64,000 nt of DNA from Marinimicrobium hydrolyticum (GTDB taxonomy: Bacteria; Pseudomonadota; Gammaproteobacteria; Pseudomonadales; Cellvibrionaceae). This document shows positions 47,504-57,503 of this stretch, one piece after another. Position 1 is the stretch's first letter, and each line of letters opens with the position of its first letter. The notes below the pieces were generated by a model that worked only from the letters and a program-made list of their open reading frames with translations, made no database searches and was not told the DNA's origin. The position numbers and the translations under genes were made by a program. Location of the stretch: contig NZ_JAVDDU010000010.1 of the NCBI RefSeq assembly GCF_030848505.1, forward strand, positions 80,612 to 144,611, written 5' to 3'.

Positions 47504-49213
47504 CTATTCGTCTTTGTTGATCCAGGCTTTTACCACCTGGGCCACTCGGCCCGGATCGTCCGCCACCAAACCTTTAATGGCATTGAGTTGTTGCTCGTAA
47601 CCCTCTTCCGGCCCAGGAAGGCCCAGGGCTCCGCCTGTCAGCGTAACGGTTTCATCTGAGCTACCACCGTAACCACCCAGGCCGGCCGCTTCAAGGGCAG
47701 CCAATTCACGGGCTTCCTGCTCTTCGGAAATCCGCCCGCCGGTGCTGGCTAGGTTTTTCAGTACGGGCCGAAGCAAACCAAAGATCAACATCAGGATCAC
47801 CAACACACCGGCACCCTGCTTTAAATAGGATAGCACCCATTCTTCCTGCCACCAGGGGATTTCCGGAATGTCCATGCCCACGATGTCGCGTACCCGGAAC
47901 GGGGAGTTCAAAACATTGACGCTATCGCCGCGCGCCGCAGAGAAGCCCACGGCATCGCGCACCAGTGTCTCCATACGCTCGATCTCAGCGGCGGTCCAGG
48001 CCTCGCGCAGTTCCTGGCCCTCCTCCCCCATGACTACTTTATCGTCCACCACCACGGCTACGCTCAAACGCTGGATGCGGCCTTGCTGGTGGCGGGTGTA
48101 GCTGATGGTTCGATCCAGCTCAAAATTGCGCGTGGCCTGCTCACGCCGGTTGCGAGGGCGCTCGGCCGGCACGGGGAGCCCGGTTTCCGGGTCAATTTGT
48201 TCTGGCGCCTCGGCGGTACCCGGAGGCTGATTGGTTAAGGCGCCGGGAATACCCACACCGAAGTCAGCACCATCGCGCGCCTCGTTGAGAATCTGTTCAC
48301 TGCGTATTGCCGCGAGATCCGGATTGAAGGTTTCGGCCGCTTGCTCCACCGCCGTAAAATCAATGTCGGCACTGACTTCGGCGCGGTAGCGATCGGAGCC
48401 CAGAATGGGCTCCAGGATGCCGTTAACGCGGCTGGCAATTTGCTCTTCCACTCTACGCGCATAAGCGCGCTGCCGATCGGCGAGTAACAATTCTTTGTTG
48501 TCTTCCATTTTGGACAGTAGGTTGCCCCGCTGATCCACCACGGTGACTTCCTCAGGAACCAACTCGGCAATGCTCGAAGCCACTAAATTGATAATCGCCG
48601 TGACCTGCGCCGGCTCTACGGATCGGCCCGGAAACACTTCCAGAAACACGGAAGCTTTGGGCTGGCGAACGTCCCGGACAAACACCGATCGTTTGGGAAT
48701 GGCCAGGTGCACACGGGCGCTGCGGACACTGTTGATGCTGGTGATCGTGCGCGCGAGCTCCCCTTCGATGCTCCGATGGTAGCGGGTACTTTCCACAAAC
48801 TGGCTGGTGCCGAGAGGTTGCTCCTGATCCATCAGCTCAAAGCCTTGAGAGCGACGCCCAGGAACACCCACTTCCGCGAGCCGAATACGGGCCATGTGGA
48901 TATCATTGGCCGGAACCAATAAGGCGCCGGTCGACGAGTCGATTTTGTAGGAGATGCGGTTTTGATCCAGGATGTCGAACACTTCACTGGTATCCAGACG
49001 ATCCAGACTAGCGTATAGGGGGCGGTAGTCTTCGCCTTGTGTCCACAGTACCACGGCAAAGCCTATGGCCACGCTGGCCGCCAGGCCGACCATCAAGCCG
49101 GCCTGACGAAGAAGGCTCAAGTTGTTGAACCCCTCAAACAGGTCACCCCGAGGCCGACTTTTCGTGGGGGCCATGTCCATATCATGTGTCGCGGGCGAAT
49201 CTGCAGGAGGCAT
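47504..49213 (-). CDS. fliF: Flagellar MS-ring protein FliF
   Basis: 569-aa double-membrane-spanning protein: helices near 38-58 and 460-480, ring-building motifs between them, and the C-terminal FliG-binding peptide (VAQVVKAWINKDE). It follows fliE by 28 bp. Confidence 0.97.
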   Translation of the reverse strand: MPPADSPATHDMDMAPTKSRPRGDLFEGFNNLSLLRQAGLMVGLAASVAIGFAVVLWTQGEDYRPLYASLDRLDTSEVFDILDQNRISYKIDSSTGALLVPANDIHMARIRLAEVGVPGRRSQGFELMDQEQPLGTSQFVESTRYHRSIEGELARTITSINSVRSARVHLAIPKRSVFVRDVRQPKASVFLEVFPGRSVEPAQVTAIINLVASSIAELVPEEVTVVDQRGNLLSKMEDNKELLLADRQRAYARRVEEQIASRVNGILEPILGSDRYRAEVSADIDFTAVEQAAETFNPDLAAIRSEQILNEARDGADFGVGIPGALTNQPPGTAEAPEQIDPETGLPVPAERPRNRREQATRNFELDRTISYTRHQQGRIQRLSVAVVVDDKVVMGEEGQELREAWTAAEIERMETLVRDAVGFSAARGDSVNVLNSPFRVRDIVGMDIPEIPWWQEEWVLSYLKQGAGVLVILMLIFGLLRPVLKNLASTGGRISEEQEARELAALEAAGLGGYGGSSDETVTLTGGALGLPGPEEGYEQQLNAIKGLVADDPGRVAQVVKAWINKDE

Positions 49214-49241
49214 AGTCAGGTACCGTTATTCTTGTTGTCCG

Positions 49242-49607
49242 TTAGATGGGCATGTTCATAATGTCACGGTAGGCTTCCACCAATTTGTTGCGCACTTGCA
49301 CCGCCGCCTGGAATGAGACGCTGGCTTTTTGTGACGCTACCATCACGTCGGTGATGTCTACACCGGGCTCTCCGCGCTCGTAGGCCTGTGCCAAGGCACC
49401 AGAGGCTTTTTGGGTTTCGTTCACTTTATTGACGGCCTGTGCCATGACCTCGCCAAAACCCGGTACTTTACTGGTGCCAGGTGTGCGGAGCCCGCCCATT
49501 TCGGTGGGTTTGAGGCCTTCAGGCTTTTGGAAGGCCTGTGTCTGGGACTTCAGGGCGCGCATTTCATGCAGTAAGTTATTGATATCCACGCGATCAGTCA
49601 TAACCAT
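49242..49607 (-). CDS. fliE: Flagellar hook-basal body complex protein FliE
   Basis: 121-aa rod-junction protein linking MS ring and rod, the first export substrate. The C-terminal [26 protein letters not shown] (about 96-121) is the family signature. Start is ATG 49607, or 49601 two codons later. A sigma-54 promoter stands 25 bp upstream. Confidence 0.96.
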   Translation of the reverse strand: MVMTDRVDINNLLHEMRALKSQTQAFQKPEGLKPTEMGGLRTPGTSKVPGFGEVMAQAVNKVNETQKASGALAQAYERGEPGVDITDVMVASQKASVSFQAAVQVRNKLVEAYRDIMNMPI

Positions 49608-49631
49608 CTTCTCTTTGCTGCGACAATTAAT

Positions 49632-49649
49632 TGGCGTTTACGGTGCCAA
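49632..49649 (-). promoter_or_regulatory. Sigma-54 promoter of the fliEFGHIJ operon
   Basis: Minus strand reads TTGGCACCGTAAACGCCA: perfect -24 TTGGCAC and exact GG-N10-GC spacing, but the -12 part is ACGCC instead of TTGCA. Expected start near 49622 leaves a 15-nt leader with AAAGAG before ATG. Confidence 0.6.
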
Positions 49650-49790
49650 GCCGAGGCTTAACAGCTTTTGTGCACAAAGTGGGCCAATTGTTGCCGCCGG
49701 TAGGAAACTGCCGGGAAGAGGTTGAGCGATCCGAAAGTGTTGTGCTTTAGTTTGGGCATGATGGATTAAGAGCTTTGGTCGAGTGCTGCG

Positions 49791-49886
49791 AGTGGGGCAG
49801 GCACACCCGGACACGCTGTAGACCCCTCCCTGGGGGCTTGGCGCCGACATCCTTGTCGGCGACAGTCCGGGAATGCCTGCCCCACT
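49791..49886 (-). repeat. PAL-8 palindromic element
   Basis: Arms 49791-49812 and 49865-49886 pair over 22 bp with two central mismatches. The 52-bp core begins ACGCTGTAGA. On the minus strand it forms CGCCGAC-AAGGAT-GTCGGCG and CCC-AGGGAG-GGG. Arms are the same as PAL-10, while the inner hairpins resemble PAL-5. Confidence 0.85.
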
Positions 49887-50038
49887 CTCCGCGGTGCCAT
49901 TCTGGAAGTTTCGGGAAATAAGAGAATTAAGAACTCAGAGCCCTTGGGTTAGATAAAACTCAGCGTCGGGTACCACCAACCAACACTATTGGCACCGGAG
50001 GTGATTGGAGAAGCTTACTGGCACCCAACGTCCCGTAA

Positions 50039-50140
50039 GGGTTTGGGGAGCTACCTCCGGGACTGTATGCGGCAGGGATGCCGCATCCAAGCCTACAGGG
50101 AAGTATCTACGGCGTGTCCCGGAGGTAGACCGCCAAACCC
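50039..50140 (+). repeat. PAL-9 palindromic element
   Basis: Arms 50039-50063 and 50116-50140 pair except for four central bases. The 52-bp core on the plus strand forms ATGCGGC-AGGGAT-GCCGCAT and TAC-AGGGAA-GTA, then TCTACGGCGT. CTACAGGGAAGT matches 10 of 12 positions of the CsrA SELEX consensus. The inner hairpins resemble PAL-10; the arms resemble PAL-11. Confidence 0.85.
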
Positions 50141-50283
50141 AACCCCCTCTTTCGAACAGAATACCGAAGCTGGAATAGCTTACCAAATCGCCCAACTTAC
50201 GGGATTCCTGAATTCTAAACTGGAGACCGAGACTTGGACTCGAAACCCTATACCCCGCAACTGGCTCAGCGCCACTACGAAGA

Positions 50284-50310
50284 TGGATTCCCGCGTTGGC
50301 GGGAATGACT
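50284..50310 (+). repeat. GGATTCCCGC-type hairpin repeat, copy 2
   Basis: TGGATTCCCGC-GTTG-GCGGGAATGACT, 8-bp stem. It lies 143 bp from PAL-9 and 41 bp beyond the stop of the EAL gene. Confidence 0.75.
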
Positions 50311-50351
50311 AGACGCTGTGAATAGAGAGGAGAGCTTTGGGACAAGTAAAC

Positions 50352-51968
50352 TCAATCAACCTGCGTCAACGCTTGCCGTGCTCGCTCTACCAGAGTTTTG
50401 CGATCGAACGGTTTCACCATAAAACTGTTCGCGCCGGCTTCCAGGCTGTTCTTGACCACATTCTTTGTATTGATGCCGGAAACAATCACCACTGGCGTTT
50501 TGGCGAAAACGCGGGTTTTGCGCAGCTGACGCAACACATCCAAACCACTCATCCCCGGCATCTCAATATCAATAAAAATTAAGTCGGGGCGCAAGGTGCG
50601 TAGGATTTCCAGCGCCTCGCGGCCATTGGAAGCGGTCACGACGCGGAAATTTTCGGCACTGAGAATACGATTTTGCACCTTGCGCTGCAGCTCATTGTCT
50701 TCAACGATGAGTACCGTTTGCTGTGCCCCTTCACCGCTCGCAATCGCTCCGCCTGACTCGGGGACCAATTCACGGCGCAAGCGTTGATTCCATACTTTTA
50801 ACCAGGGAGCGATATCGTCCGCTGGCATGGGTTTGGCGATCAGGTAACCTTGTGCCTGATCGCAGCGCGTGGTACGGATAAACACCCAGTCTTCCTGAGT
50901 CTCCACCCCCTCCGCGATAACCTGCAAATCCAAATCCTTGGCAAGGTTCAAGCTGGTATCGAACATGGATCGAACCCGGCCCTCACTCCAGGCGTTGTGC
51001 ACAAAAGTCCGGTCCAGTTTGAATTTGTTGAAGGGCAAATCCCGCAAGTGCGCAAGCGATGAATAGCCCGTGCCGAAATCATCAATGGCCAGCACAAAGC
51101 CTTTCAGGCGCAGGCGCGTTAAATTGTCCAAGGTGGCGGCTGGGTCGCGCATGGCGCGGCTCTCGGTAACCTCCAAAATAAACTGCCCTGGGGACAGGCC
51201 AGCCGCCTCCACTTTGGAACTGAATGTGTCAGCGAACTCAACCTTAGACAGGTTTTCCATAGATAGGTTGATGCCCACCGGAAGTTTGATCCCCTGGGAG
51301 CGCCACACCTTTATCTGAGCTATCGCCATATCGATAACGGCCTCGGCCAAGGCATCGATCAAATCGTTTTCTTCCGCCAGACCGATAAACACATCTGGCG
51401 GCACCAGCCCATCATCGGGGTGCTCCCAGCGCACCAATGCTTCGACGGATTCCGGTTGCCCGGTTTTTACGGAGACGATGGGCTGGTAGTAGTTGACCAG
51501 CTCTCCCTTGGCAATGGCTTCGCGCAATCGCGCGGGTTCGTAGTGACGCACAGCATTCTTGGCCAAGGGACCTGACAGATTGGGTAGTTTACCCAGTAGT
51601 TCGGCGAGCAATCCGGGTTTTACCGGTTTGTGTAGATAACCTAGAATTTCCATATTGTGTGCTTTGACCAGCTTCTCTGCGCTCCGCAACATGGCCTCGT
51701 CCTGGCCGCTGATCAACAACAGGTGCCCCTGGAATTTGCGCTCCACTAGGTGACGTAGGAATTCTATGCCGTCCATCTCCGGCATTTTAAGGTCAAGCAC
51801 AACCACGGCGGGCGGCTTCGGCTGAGCATCGAACCACTCCAACGCCTGCCGGCCCCCAAGACACGAGACGACGGAGGTAAAACCCTGTTCGCCCAAAGCC
51901 TTCTCCAGCACTTTGAGCATAAAGGCGTCGTCGTCAATGGCTAAAATATTCACGGCGGATGGGTGCAT
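50352..51968 (-). CDS. REC-EAL-REC protein, probable c-di-GMP phosphodiesterase
   Basis: 538-aa protein with a receiver (1-125, Asp59), an EAL domain (about 150-400) and a second receiver (415-538, Asp467). Catalytic residues of active EAL phosphodiesterases appear present: Glu176 in EALVR, Asn234, Glu266, Asp296-Asp297 in DDFGTG, Lys317, Glu353 and a Gln near 371-373 in QAQGY. It is therefore likely to hydrolyse c-di-GMP in the cytosol under control of two phospho-inputs. It starts 32 bp after the hybrid kinase gene, its probable partner. The pair lies between fleR and fliE, where Pseudomonas has no such genes. Confidence 0.92.
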   Translation of the reverse strand: MHPSAVNILAIDDDAFMLKVLEKALGEQGFTSVVSCLGGRQALEWFDAQPKPPAVVVLDLKMPEMDGIEFLRHLVERKFQGHLLLISGQDEAMLRSAEKLVKAHNMEILGYLHKPVKPGLLAELLGKLPNLSGPLAKNAVRHYEPARLREAIAKGELVNYYQPIVSVKTGQPESVEALVRWEHPDDGLVPPDVFIGLAEENDLIDALAEAVIDMAIAQIKVWRSQGIKLPVGINLSMENLSKVEFADTFSSKVEAAGLSPGQFILEVTESRAMRDPAATLDNLTRLRLKGFVLAIDDFGTGYSSLAHLRDLPFNKFKLDRTFVHNAWSEGRVRSMFDTSLNLAKDLDLQVIAEGVETQEDWVFIRTTRCDQAQGYLIAKPMPADDIAPWLKVWNQRLRRELVPESGGAIASGEGAQQTVLIVEDNELQRKVQNRILSAENFRVVTASNGREALEILRTLRPDLIFIDIEMPGMSGLDVLRQLRKTRVFAKTPVVIVSGINTKNVVKNSLEAGANSFMVKPFDRKTLVERARQALTQVD

Positions 51969-52000
51969 AAACCTCTCTCATTACATTAACGCAAACGCGA

Positions 52001-55000
52001 TTAAGCGTCAGTCAAACATTCATCAAGATACCTTTCCACCGCCCCAATCTCAGTTTCAAACTCAAGCATCAGGGCAGTCAATTCCTCTGGGTCGTCAGAT
52101 TTGCCCAGGGCTTCCAGGCGCTCGCAAAGATTCCCCAAGGTCACCCCACCCACCGTGCGTGCGGATGACTTTAAAGAATGGGCCGCAGAGCCGAGTGCCG
52201 CCAGATCATCCGCTGCGGTAGCAATCCGTATTTCCGCGGCGAGTTTGGCGCAATTCACGCGAAAATCCTGCAAGAACTCTTTGACCACCTCAGGCTCTTC
52301 CCCTACCAATTCCTCTAATACAGAAAGGTCCAGGGGGGCCTCAGTATCCGTTGCGGCGGTTGAGTCTGATTCCGAGCCAACCGCCGGTAACCGACCCTCC
52401 AACTCTGCCTCTAAATCCGCCAGGGAGGCAGGTTTAACCAGGAAAGCGTCAATACCGGCTGTACGGCAACGCTCTTCCTGGCCAGGGGTGGCATTGGCAC
52501 TTAGAGCGATGATGGGCACGGAGGTACCGCTCTCTTCAGCACGTATGGCTTGCGCGAGCGCATAGCCATCCATATCCGGCATGTGCAAATCCGTAATTAC
52601 CAGCGCGTAAGTGCCGACGCGCCACATGTCCAAGGCTTCCCGCCCGTTACACGCCAAATCCGCGGCGTGCCCGAGCATAGCCAACTGGCGCACCATAAGT
52701 TTGCGGTTTATGTCGTTGTCTTCGGCGACAAGGATCAACCGCTGTTGCTGCAAAGCCGCTTCACGGTTAGGTAGCGGCAGCGAAGGGCGACAAGGGTCGG
52801 TGTGTCGGGATTCATTGACTTCATTATGCAGTCTCCCCGTAGCCATGGCGACCGCCCGAAAAAACTCCGACCGATCCAGCACATTGCCGTCAATGGACAT
52901 CAAATGCGTGTTTTCCCAGCGGGCTTTACGGCGCCGCCCCCGGTCAACCACCAAACAGGGAATGCCCAACGCCAAGCATCGGTCCGCCCGCTCCTGCGCG
53001 CTGCTCTCGTCTTGGTGAGCCTGCTCGGTATCAACGATCCAAATGTCGTAACCGCGATCCTCTATGCCACCAGGGCCGAGACTGCCTACATCTTCCTGGA
53101 ACCAGTCCGCCTTAGCCCCCGCTGCTGTGAGGTAAGTGGCCAAGTCCTCGGCCAGGCTTCCATGCCTGCCTACGATGGCGCACACCAGCCCAGATACATC
53201 GGGCAGGGGCTCGGGTTCCGATGCTGAAGAATTGACCGGCAAACTCAACGCCACGCGAAATTCCGTGCCCACCCCAAACTCGCTGGACACTTTGATATCT
53301 CCACCCATGGCGTCCACTAGATTACGGGTAATGGTCAACCCCAAACCCGTGCCACCGTAGTGCCGCGTAGTGGAGGCATCCGCTTGGACAAAGGGGCTGA
53401 ACAAGCGCGACAGAGTTTTGCCTGTCATGCCAATACCGTTGTCGATAACGCGGAATACCACTTGCACCCTGTCAAGCGCGCTTCGATCCTGGCAATAGGC
53501 CCGTATCGATACACGCCCCGGACGCTCTCCGCCACTGGAAAACTTAATGGCATTGCTGAGCAGGTTAATTAAAATTTGCCGCAAGCGAAGCTCATCTCCA
53601 ACCACTTCGGGAAGGCGCGGATCAGTAAAAAGGGTGAGTTCCACGGCGTGACTTTCCGCCACGCGGTCGAGCATAAGGCAGACGTTTTTCAAGAGGTGGA
53701 ACAGCGAAACCGGCTGTGACTCAAGTTCCAGCTTGCCCGCTTCCAGTTTAGAAAGGTCGAGAATATCGTCCACAATGGCCAGTAGCGATTGAGCGGATTC
53801 GCGAATAACGTCTACGATCTCAGTTTGGTACGACTTTAGGGGCGATTCCTGCAGCACTTCCACCATACCAATCACACCATTGATCGGCGTACGGATTTCG
53901 TGGCTCATGGTCGCTAGAAATTCTGACTTGGTCTGATTCGCCAGTTCCGATAACTTGTGCGCTTGTTCTAGTTCTGCAATGCGCTCTCGCTCCGCTTCCG
54001 CCAACTTGCGTTCTGTAACATCCCTTTGTACGGCCACACAATGCGTGTAATTACCGGAATCATCGTGCAAAGGAACCAAATCCATTTCCACCCAGAATTC
54101 TTCGCCGTTCTTTTTGTAGTTGATCACCTCAATTCGAACCGGTTGCGCTGCTTCTAAAGATGAGCGCAATCGATCCAGCTCCGCCCGCTGAGTCTTTGGC
54201 CCTTGCAAAAAACGCGGGGACTTTCCCAACACCTCTTCCTGGGCGTAGCCGGTGTGTTTTGTAAACGCGGCATTGGCAAAAAGAATTCGGGGGCCGGGCT
54301 CATCCAGCGGGTGGGCTTCTGTGATCAACACCATATCGTTCATGTGCTGCACGCAGGTTTCCAGCAGGCGTAATTGCTGTTCAGCTTCTCGGCTGGCGGT
54401 GACGTCCTGCAAATAAACGGCAAACCCTTCATTGGAAGGATACACACTGGATCGAAACCAGACTTTCCAGGGCTCATAGTACGCCTGAAAGGAGGTCTTC
54501 GTGTTCGACTCGGCTGCGGCTCGAAACTGGGTTTCAAACTCGCTATTTCTTAGCGCGGGAAAGGTATCCCACAAATTGCGGCCCAACAACTCCCTTCGGG
54601 GGTGGCGTAGAAAATTCTCGGCCTGGGTGTTGATGTAGGTAAAGTTCCAATTTTTATCTGTGGTGTAGAATATATCGGTAATGCTTTCCAAGGTCACCGC
54701 GAGCCGGTGTGCCAACTGTTTCATTTTCGCTTCGTTGGCTTTACGCTCGGTAATATCCGCCGCCAGACCTGCAACCCGATAGATCTGACCATCGGCATCC
54801 CGAATTGGAAACGCTCTGTCTTCTACCCAGCACTCTGCGCCACCTGGCCGAGTCAGGCGGTACACTTCGTGGTAGCCGCCGTGCTCTTCAGTGAGCGAGG
54901 CCTTCTTAACACGCGCCCGATCTTCGGGGTGAATTCGATCAAGCCATTCGGATGCATTTCGGTATAGGGCATCGCAGGATTGCCCCCAGAGTCGTTCGTA

Positions 55001-55723
55001 GGCTGGAGAAATATAGAGCATCTCCCCACTCTTAACATCCCGCAGCCAAAATACCTCGGATACGTGTTCGGCTAGTTGTCGAAAACGCTCCTCATTTTCT
55101 CGAACCAGTAGCTCCGATTTCAAACGCGCACGCTCGGTGTTCAGAATAAACACCAACACCACCAAGAGCAGTGCGATGGCGAGTACCAGCGCTACCCAAA
55201 AAAAACGATCTTGCTGATCCAACATGCCCAAAGTAGCCACTCGGACATGCTGATCCAGCTCCGCGCCGAGTTGCGAAAGTTCCGCAATGGCTTCTTGCAG
55301 GTTTGTATTTCTGGGGGATATGACGCCCGAATGGACATCGGCTAGCAAGTGGCGCACTAGATCTATTTGGCGGCTAACTTCCCGAAGGCGTGGCTGAAAA
55401 CTCTCGAGGCGATTAAATTCCGGCAGGGTGATCAGTCGTTCATAGGTGTCTAAGGCGCCGGTTACTAAAAGATAACCTTGCTCTGCTTCCCAGGTGGACT
55501 GGTCGTCGCCATCCAAACTGAGATGAAGGTAACCCTGCAGCAAATTGACTTTGGCATAGCCCAAATCACTGACCACAGTAGCGGCATGAAAAAATTGCTG
55601 CTTGTGATGAAAATGCAGGCCCGTGAGTACAGCGGCCATGAGCAAAGCCACAACCGTGCAACCCAGCACCCGGCGTTTGAAGCGAACTCCGCTGCTAGCG
55701 TCCTGCCAAGATCTTAGCCTCAT
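52001..55723 (-). CDS. Membrane hybrid sensor histidine kinase (3 PAS, HisKA, REC, Hpt)
   Basis: 1240-aa sensor. Membrane helices at 19-38 and 174-195 enclose a helical periplasmic domain. Then come three PAS domains (about 212-332, 338-450, 455-580), HisKA with His608 (TMSHEIRTP), HATPase (about 715-835), a degenerate receiver-like segment (about 850-960), a true receiver (Asp1045 in TDLHMPDMDG) and a C-terminal Hpt with His1182 (AHSLKSSAR). PAS3 has GKSPRFLQG, like LOV domains but without the flavin-binding Cys. The ligand is unknown. It is the upstream partner of the REC-EAL-REC protein. Confidence 0.92.
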   Translation of the reverse strand: MRLRSWQDASSGVRFKRRVLGCTVVALLMAAVLTGLHFHHKQQFFHAATVVSDLGYAKVNLLQGYLHLSLDGDDQSTWEAEQGYLLVTGALDTYERLITLPEFNRLESFQPRLREVSRQIDLVRHLLADVHSGVISPRNTNLQEAIAELSQLGAELDQHVRVATLGMLDQQDRFFWVALVLAIALLLVVLVFILNTERARLKSELLVRENEERFRQLAEHVSEVFWLRDVKSGEMLYISPAYERLWGQSCDALYRNASEWLDRIHPEDRARVKKASLTEEHGGYHEVYRLTRPGGAECWVEDRAFPIRDADGQIYRVAGLAADITERKANEAKMKQLAHRLAVTLESITDIFYTTDKNWNFTYINTQAENFLRHPRRELLGRNLWDTFPALRNSEFETQFRAAAESNTKTSFQAYYEPWKVWFRSSVYPSNEGFAVYLQDVTASREAEQQLRLLETCVQHMNDMVLITEAHPLDEPGPRILFANAAFTKHTGYAQEEVLGKSPRFLQGPKTQRAELDRLRSSLEAAQPVRIEVINYKKNGEEFWVEMDLVPLHDDSGNYTHCVAVQRDVTERKLAEAERERIAELEQAHKLSELANQTKSEFLATMSHEIRTPINGVIGMVEVLQESPLKSYQTEIVDVIRESAQSLLAIVDDILDLSKLEAGKLELESQPVSLFHLLKNVCLMLDRVAESHAVELTLFTDPRLPEVVGDELRLRQILINLLSNAIKFSSGGERPGRVSIRAYCQDRSALDRVQVVFRVIDNGIGMTGKTLSRLFSPFVQADASTTRHYGGTGLGLTITRNLVDAMGGDIKVSSEFGVGTEFRVALSLPVNSSASEPEPLPDVSGLVCAIVGRHGSLAEDLATYLTAAGAKADWFQEDVGSLGPGGIEDRGYDIWIVDTEQAHQDESSAQERADRCLALGIPCLVVDRGRRRKARWENTHLMSIDGNVLDRSEFFRAVAMATGRLHNEVNESRHTDPCRPSLPLPNREAALQQQRLILVAEDNDINRKLMVRQLAMLGHAADLACNGREALDMWRVGTYALVITDLHMPDMDGYALAQAIRAEESGTSVPIIALSANATPGQEERCRTAGIDAFLVKPASLADLEAELEGRLPAVGSESDSTAATDTEAPLDLSVLEELVGEEPEVVKEFLQDFRVNCAKLAAEIRIATAADDLAALGSAAHSLKSSARTVGGVTLGNLCERLEALGKSDDPEELTALMLEFETEIGAVERYLDECLTDA

Positions 55724-56010
55724 AAGTCCGAATCCATTACGATGACCCGCTCACCGCATATAACCAGAATAGAAAATTCAGCTACACAAAAAAATACAGG
55801 GTTATAACGCAATAAGCCCTGATTACTCAGCCATCAGTCTGACTTAACCCTCGATGGCGTGCGCTCCTGTAAACATAGCACAGCTAAACAATGCATGTCG
55901 CATTTTTCATTCCGAGTAAGGACTGCCTGCGGTGAAGCAGTCCTCATTAAAACCACGAGTAAGACGAGCCTTGCGCTCAGTGGTAGTAGGCAGGGTTAGT
56001 ATCGAACACT

Positions 56011-57480
56011 TCAACCATCAATAGCAAAGCCAGCCTCTTTTAGGCGCGCGACTTTATAACGCAAGGTGCGTGCGCTAATGCCCAGGCGCTCGGCGGTTTT
56101 CTTACGGCTTCCACCCACCCGCTTGAGCGTATCCATGATGATTTCGTATTCGCGCTGTTTGAGGTCGTTGCCCAAAGCCGGACTCTCATCCGCGAGCGTC
56201 TCCACTGCAAATGCTTCGTTTGGCGCTATCGGCACGTTGACAGGCGCGTACTCCTGATTTTGCACTTGCAATGCGGCTTGCTCAGCGGCCTGCATCAAAT
56301 CCGGTTTCTGGCTATAGACGGTTGTGCCCTCCAGCGCCAAGTCAGCGGCGTCTATGCTATGGCCTGGCTGCAGTATCAGAGCGCGTTGAACCACATTGTC
56401 CAGCTCGCGCACATTACCCGGCCACGGATAGGCCAACAGGGCTTGTCGGGCATTGTCCGACAATCGGACTCTACCGCGATTCTGCTTTTGCGCGTGTTTT
56501 ACCAAAAGCTTTTCCGCCAGGGGAATAATGTCTTCTTTACGGTCGCGAAGTGGCGCCCACTGCAACGGAAGTACGCTCAATCGATAGTACAAATCTTCGC
56601 GAAATTTCCCTTCCACGACTTGGGCGCGCATGTCGCGGTTGGAGGTGGCGATTACCCGCACATCCAGCTTAATGGTTTTGCGGCCACCCACGCGTTCCAC
56701 TTCCCGCTCTTGCAACACGCGCAACAACTTCGCTTGCAGGCCAATATCCATTTCGGATATTTCATCCAACAGCAAGGTGCCGCCATTGGCTTGTTCAAAT
56801 TTTCCCGGTGCACTGGTATGCGCGCCCGTGTAGGCACCTTTTTCATGGCCAAAGAGCATGGCTTCAAGCATATTCTCTGGAATCGCCGCACAGTTAACGG
56901 CGATAAATGGTTGCTCGCTCCGGGGCGATGCGTTGTGAACGTAGCGCGCCAAAACTTCCTTACCTGTGCCGGACTCACCCACGATCAACGCTGTGGAGTC
57001 CGACATGGCCACCCGACGTGCCAGCTGTAACAACTGCTGGCTGGTTTGGGCAACGGCGATGGGCTCATCGCCACTGACTTGAGCCACGCCCAAGTGGCGC
57101 GCCAAAGCTTCCACCAATACCTGAGGTGCAAACGGTTTAACCAAATAATCCACCGCACCTTGCTTCATGGCATCCACGGACTGGCTGATACTGGCGTAAG
57201 CGGTAATCAATAACATGGGAATTTGCGGATAGTCGCGCTTCACTTCACGCAACAGATCCTGACCGCTCATACCCCCCATATTGATATCGGACACGATCAT
57301 GCCAATGTCTAATCCTCGGGCCAATACGCGCAGCGCTTCTTCAGCGCTATCCGCTTCCACAACGGTATAGTCCGCCAGGTGCAAGGTATCGCACAGGGCT
57401 TCACGCAGATCATTGTCGTCTTCCACTACCAATATTGTGCCGAGGGTATCGGCTTGTTCTTCTCGGGCAGCCAGAGCCAT
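56011..57480 (-). CDS. fleR: Flagellar sigma-54 response regulator FleR
   Basis: 489-aa NtrC-type activator of mid-stage flagellar genes: receiver (Asp65 in SDINMGG), AAA+ domain with GESGTGKE, and a C-terminal Fis-like helix-turn-helix (RKKTAERLGISARTLRYKV, about 460-478). The sigma-54 contact loop is GAYTGA rather than GAFTGA. It follows fleS by 23 bp. Downstream, 287 bp separate it from the hybrid kinase gene; that gap holds a small hairpin, AGGACTGC / GCAGTCCT near 55918-55943. Confidence 0.95.
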   Translation of the reverse strand: MALAAREEQADTLGTILVVEDDNDLREALCDTLHLADYTVVEADSAEEALRVLARGLDIGMIVSDINMGGMSGQDLLREVKRDYPQIPMLLITAYASISQSVDAMKQGAVDYLVKPFAPQVLVEALARHLGVAQVSGDEPIAVAQTSQQLLQLARRVAMSDSTALIVGESGTGKEVLARYVHNASPRSEQPFIAVNCAAIPENMLEAMLFGHEKGAYTGAHTSAPGKFEQANGGTLLLDEISEMDIGLQAKLLRVLQEREVERVGGRKTIKLDVRVIATSNRDMRAQVVEGKFREDLYYRLSVLPLQWAPLRDRKEDIIPLAEKLLVKHAQKQNRGRVRLSDNARQALLAYPWPGNVRELDNVVQRALILQPGHSIDAADLALEGTTVYSQKPDLMQAAEQAALQVQNQEYAPVNVPIAPNEAFAVETLADESPALGNDLKQREYEIIMDTLKRVGGSRKKTAERLGISARTLRYKVARLKEAGFAIDG

Positions 57481-57503
57481 GGGTGCTTCTCCGTAAATAA
57501 AAG

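Larger units (their letters stand above)
49608..50351. other. 744-bp intergenic region with promoter, PAL pair and hairpin repeat
   Basis: From fliE outward: sigma-54 promoter (49632-49649), PAL-8 (49791-49886), a 152-bp spacer, PAL-9 (50039-50140), 143 bp without recognised content, and a GGATTCCCGC-type hairpin (50284-50310). No gene. The block 49775-50310 is a direct-orientation paralogue of 60535-61133. Confidence 0.75.

Noticed and set aside
49791..50140. Integron attC-like recombination sites
   Set aside because: Elements are palindromic like attC but lack the RYYYAAC / GTTRRRY core, do not flank promoterless cassettes and are not in an array; no integrase is present.
53990..54360. LOV photoreceptor domain in the hybrid kinase
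   Set aside because: The segment GKSPRFLQG resembles the LOV core GxNCRFLQ but lacks the flavin-adduct cysteine, so it is treated as an ordinary PAS domain.
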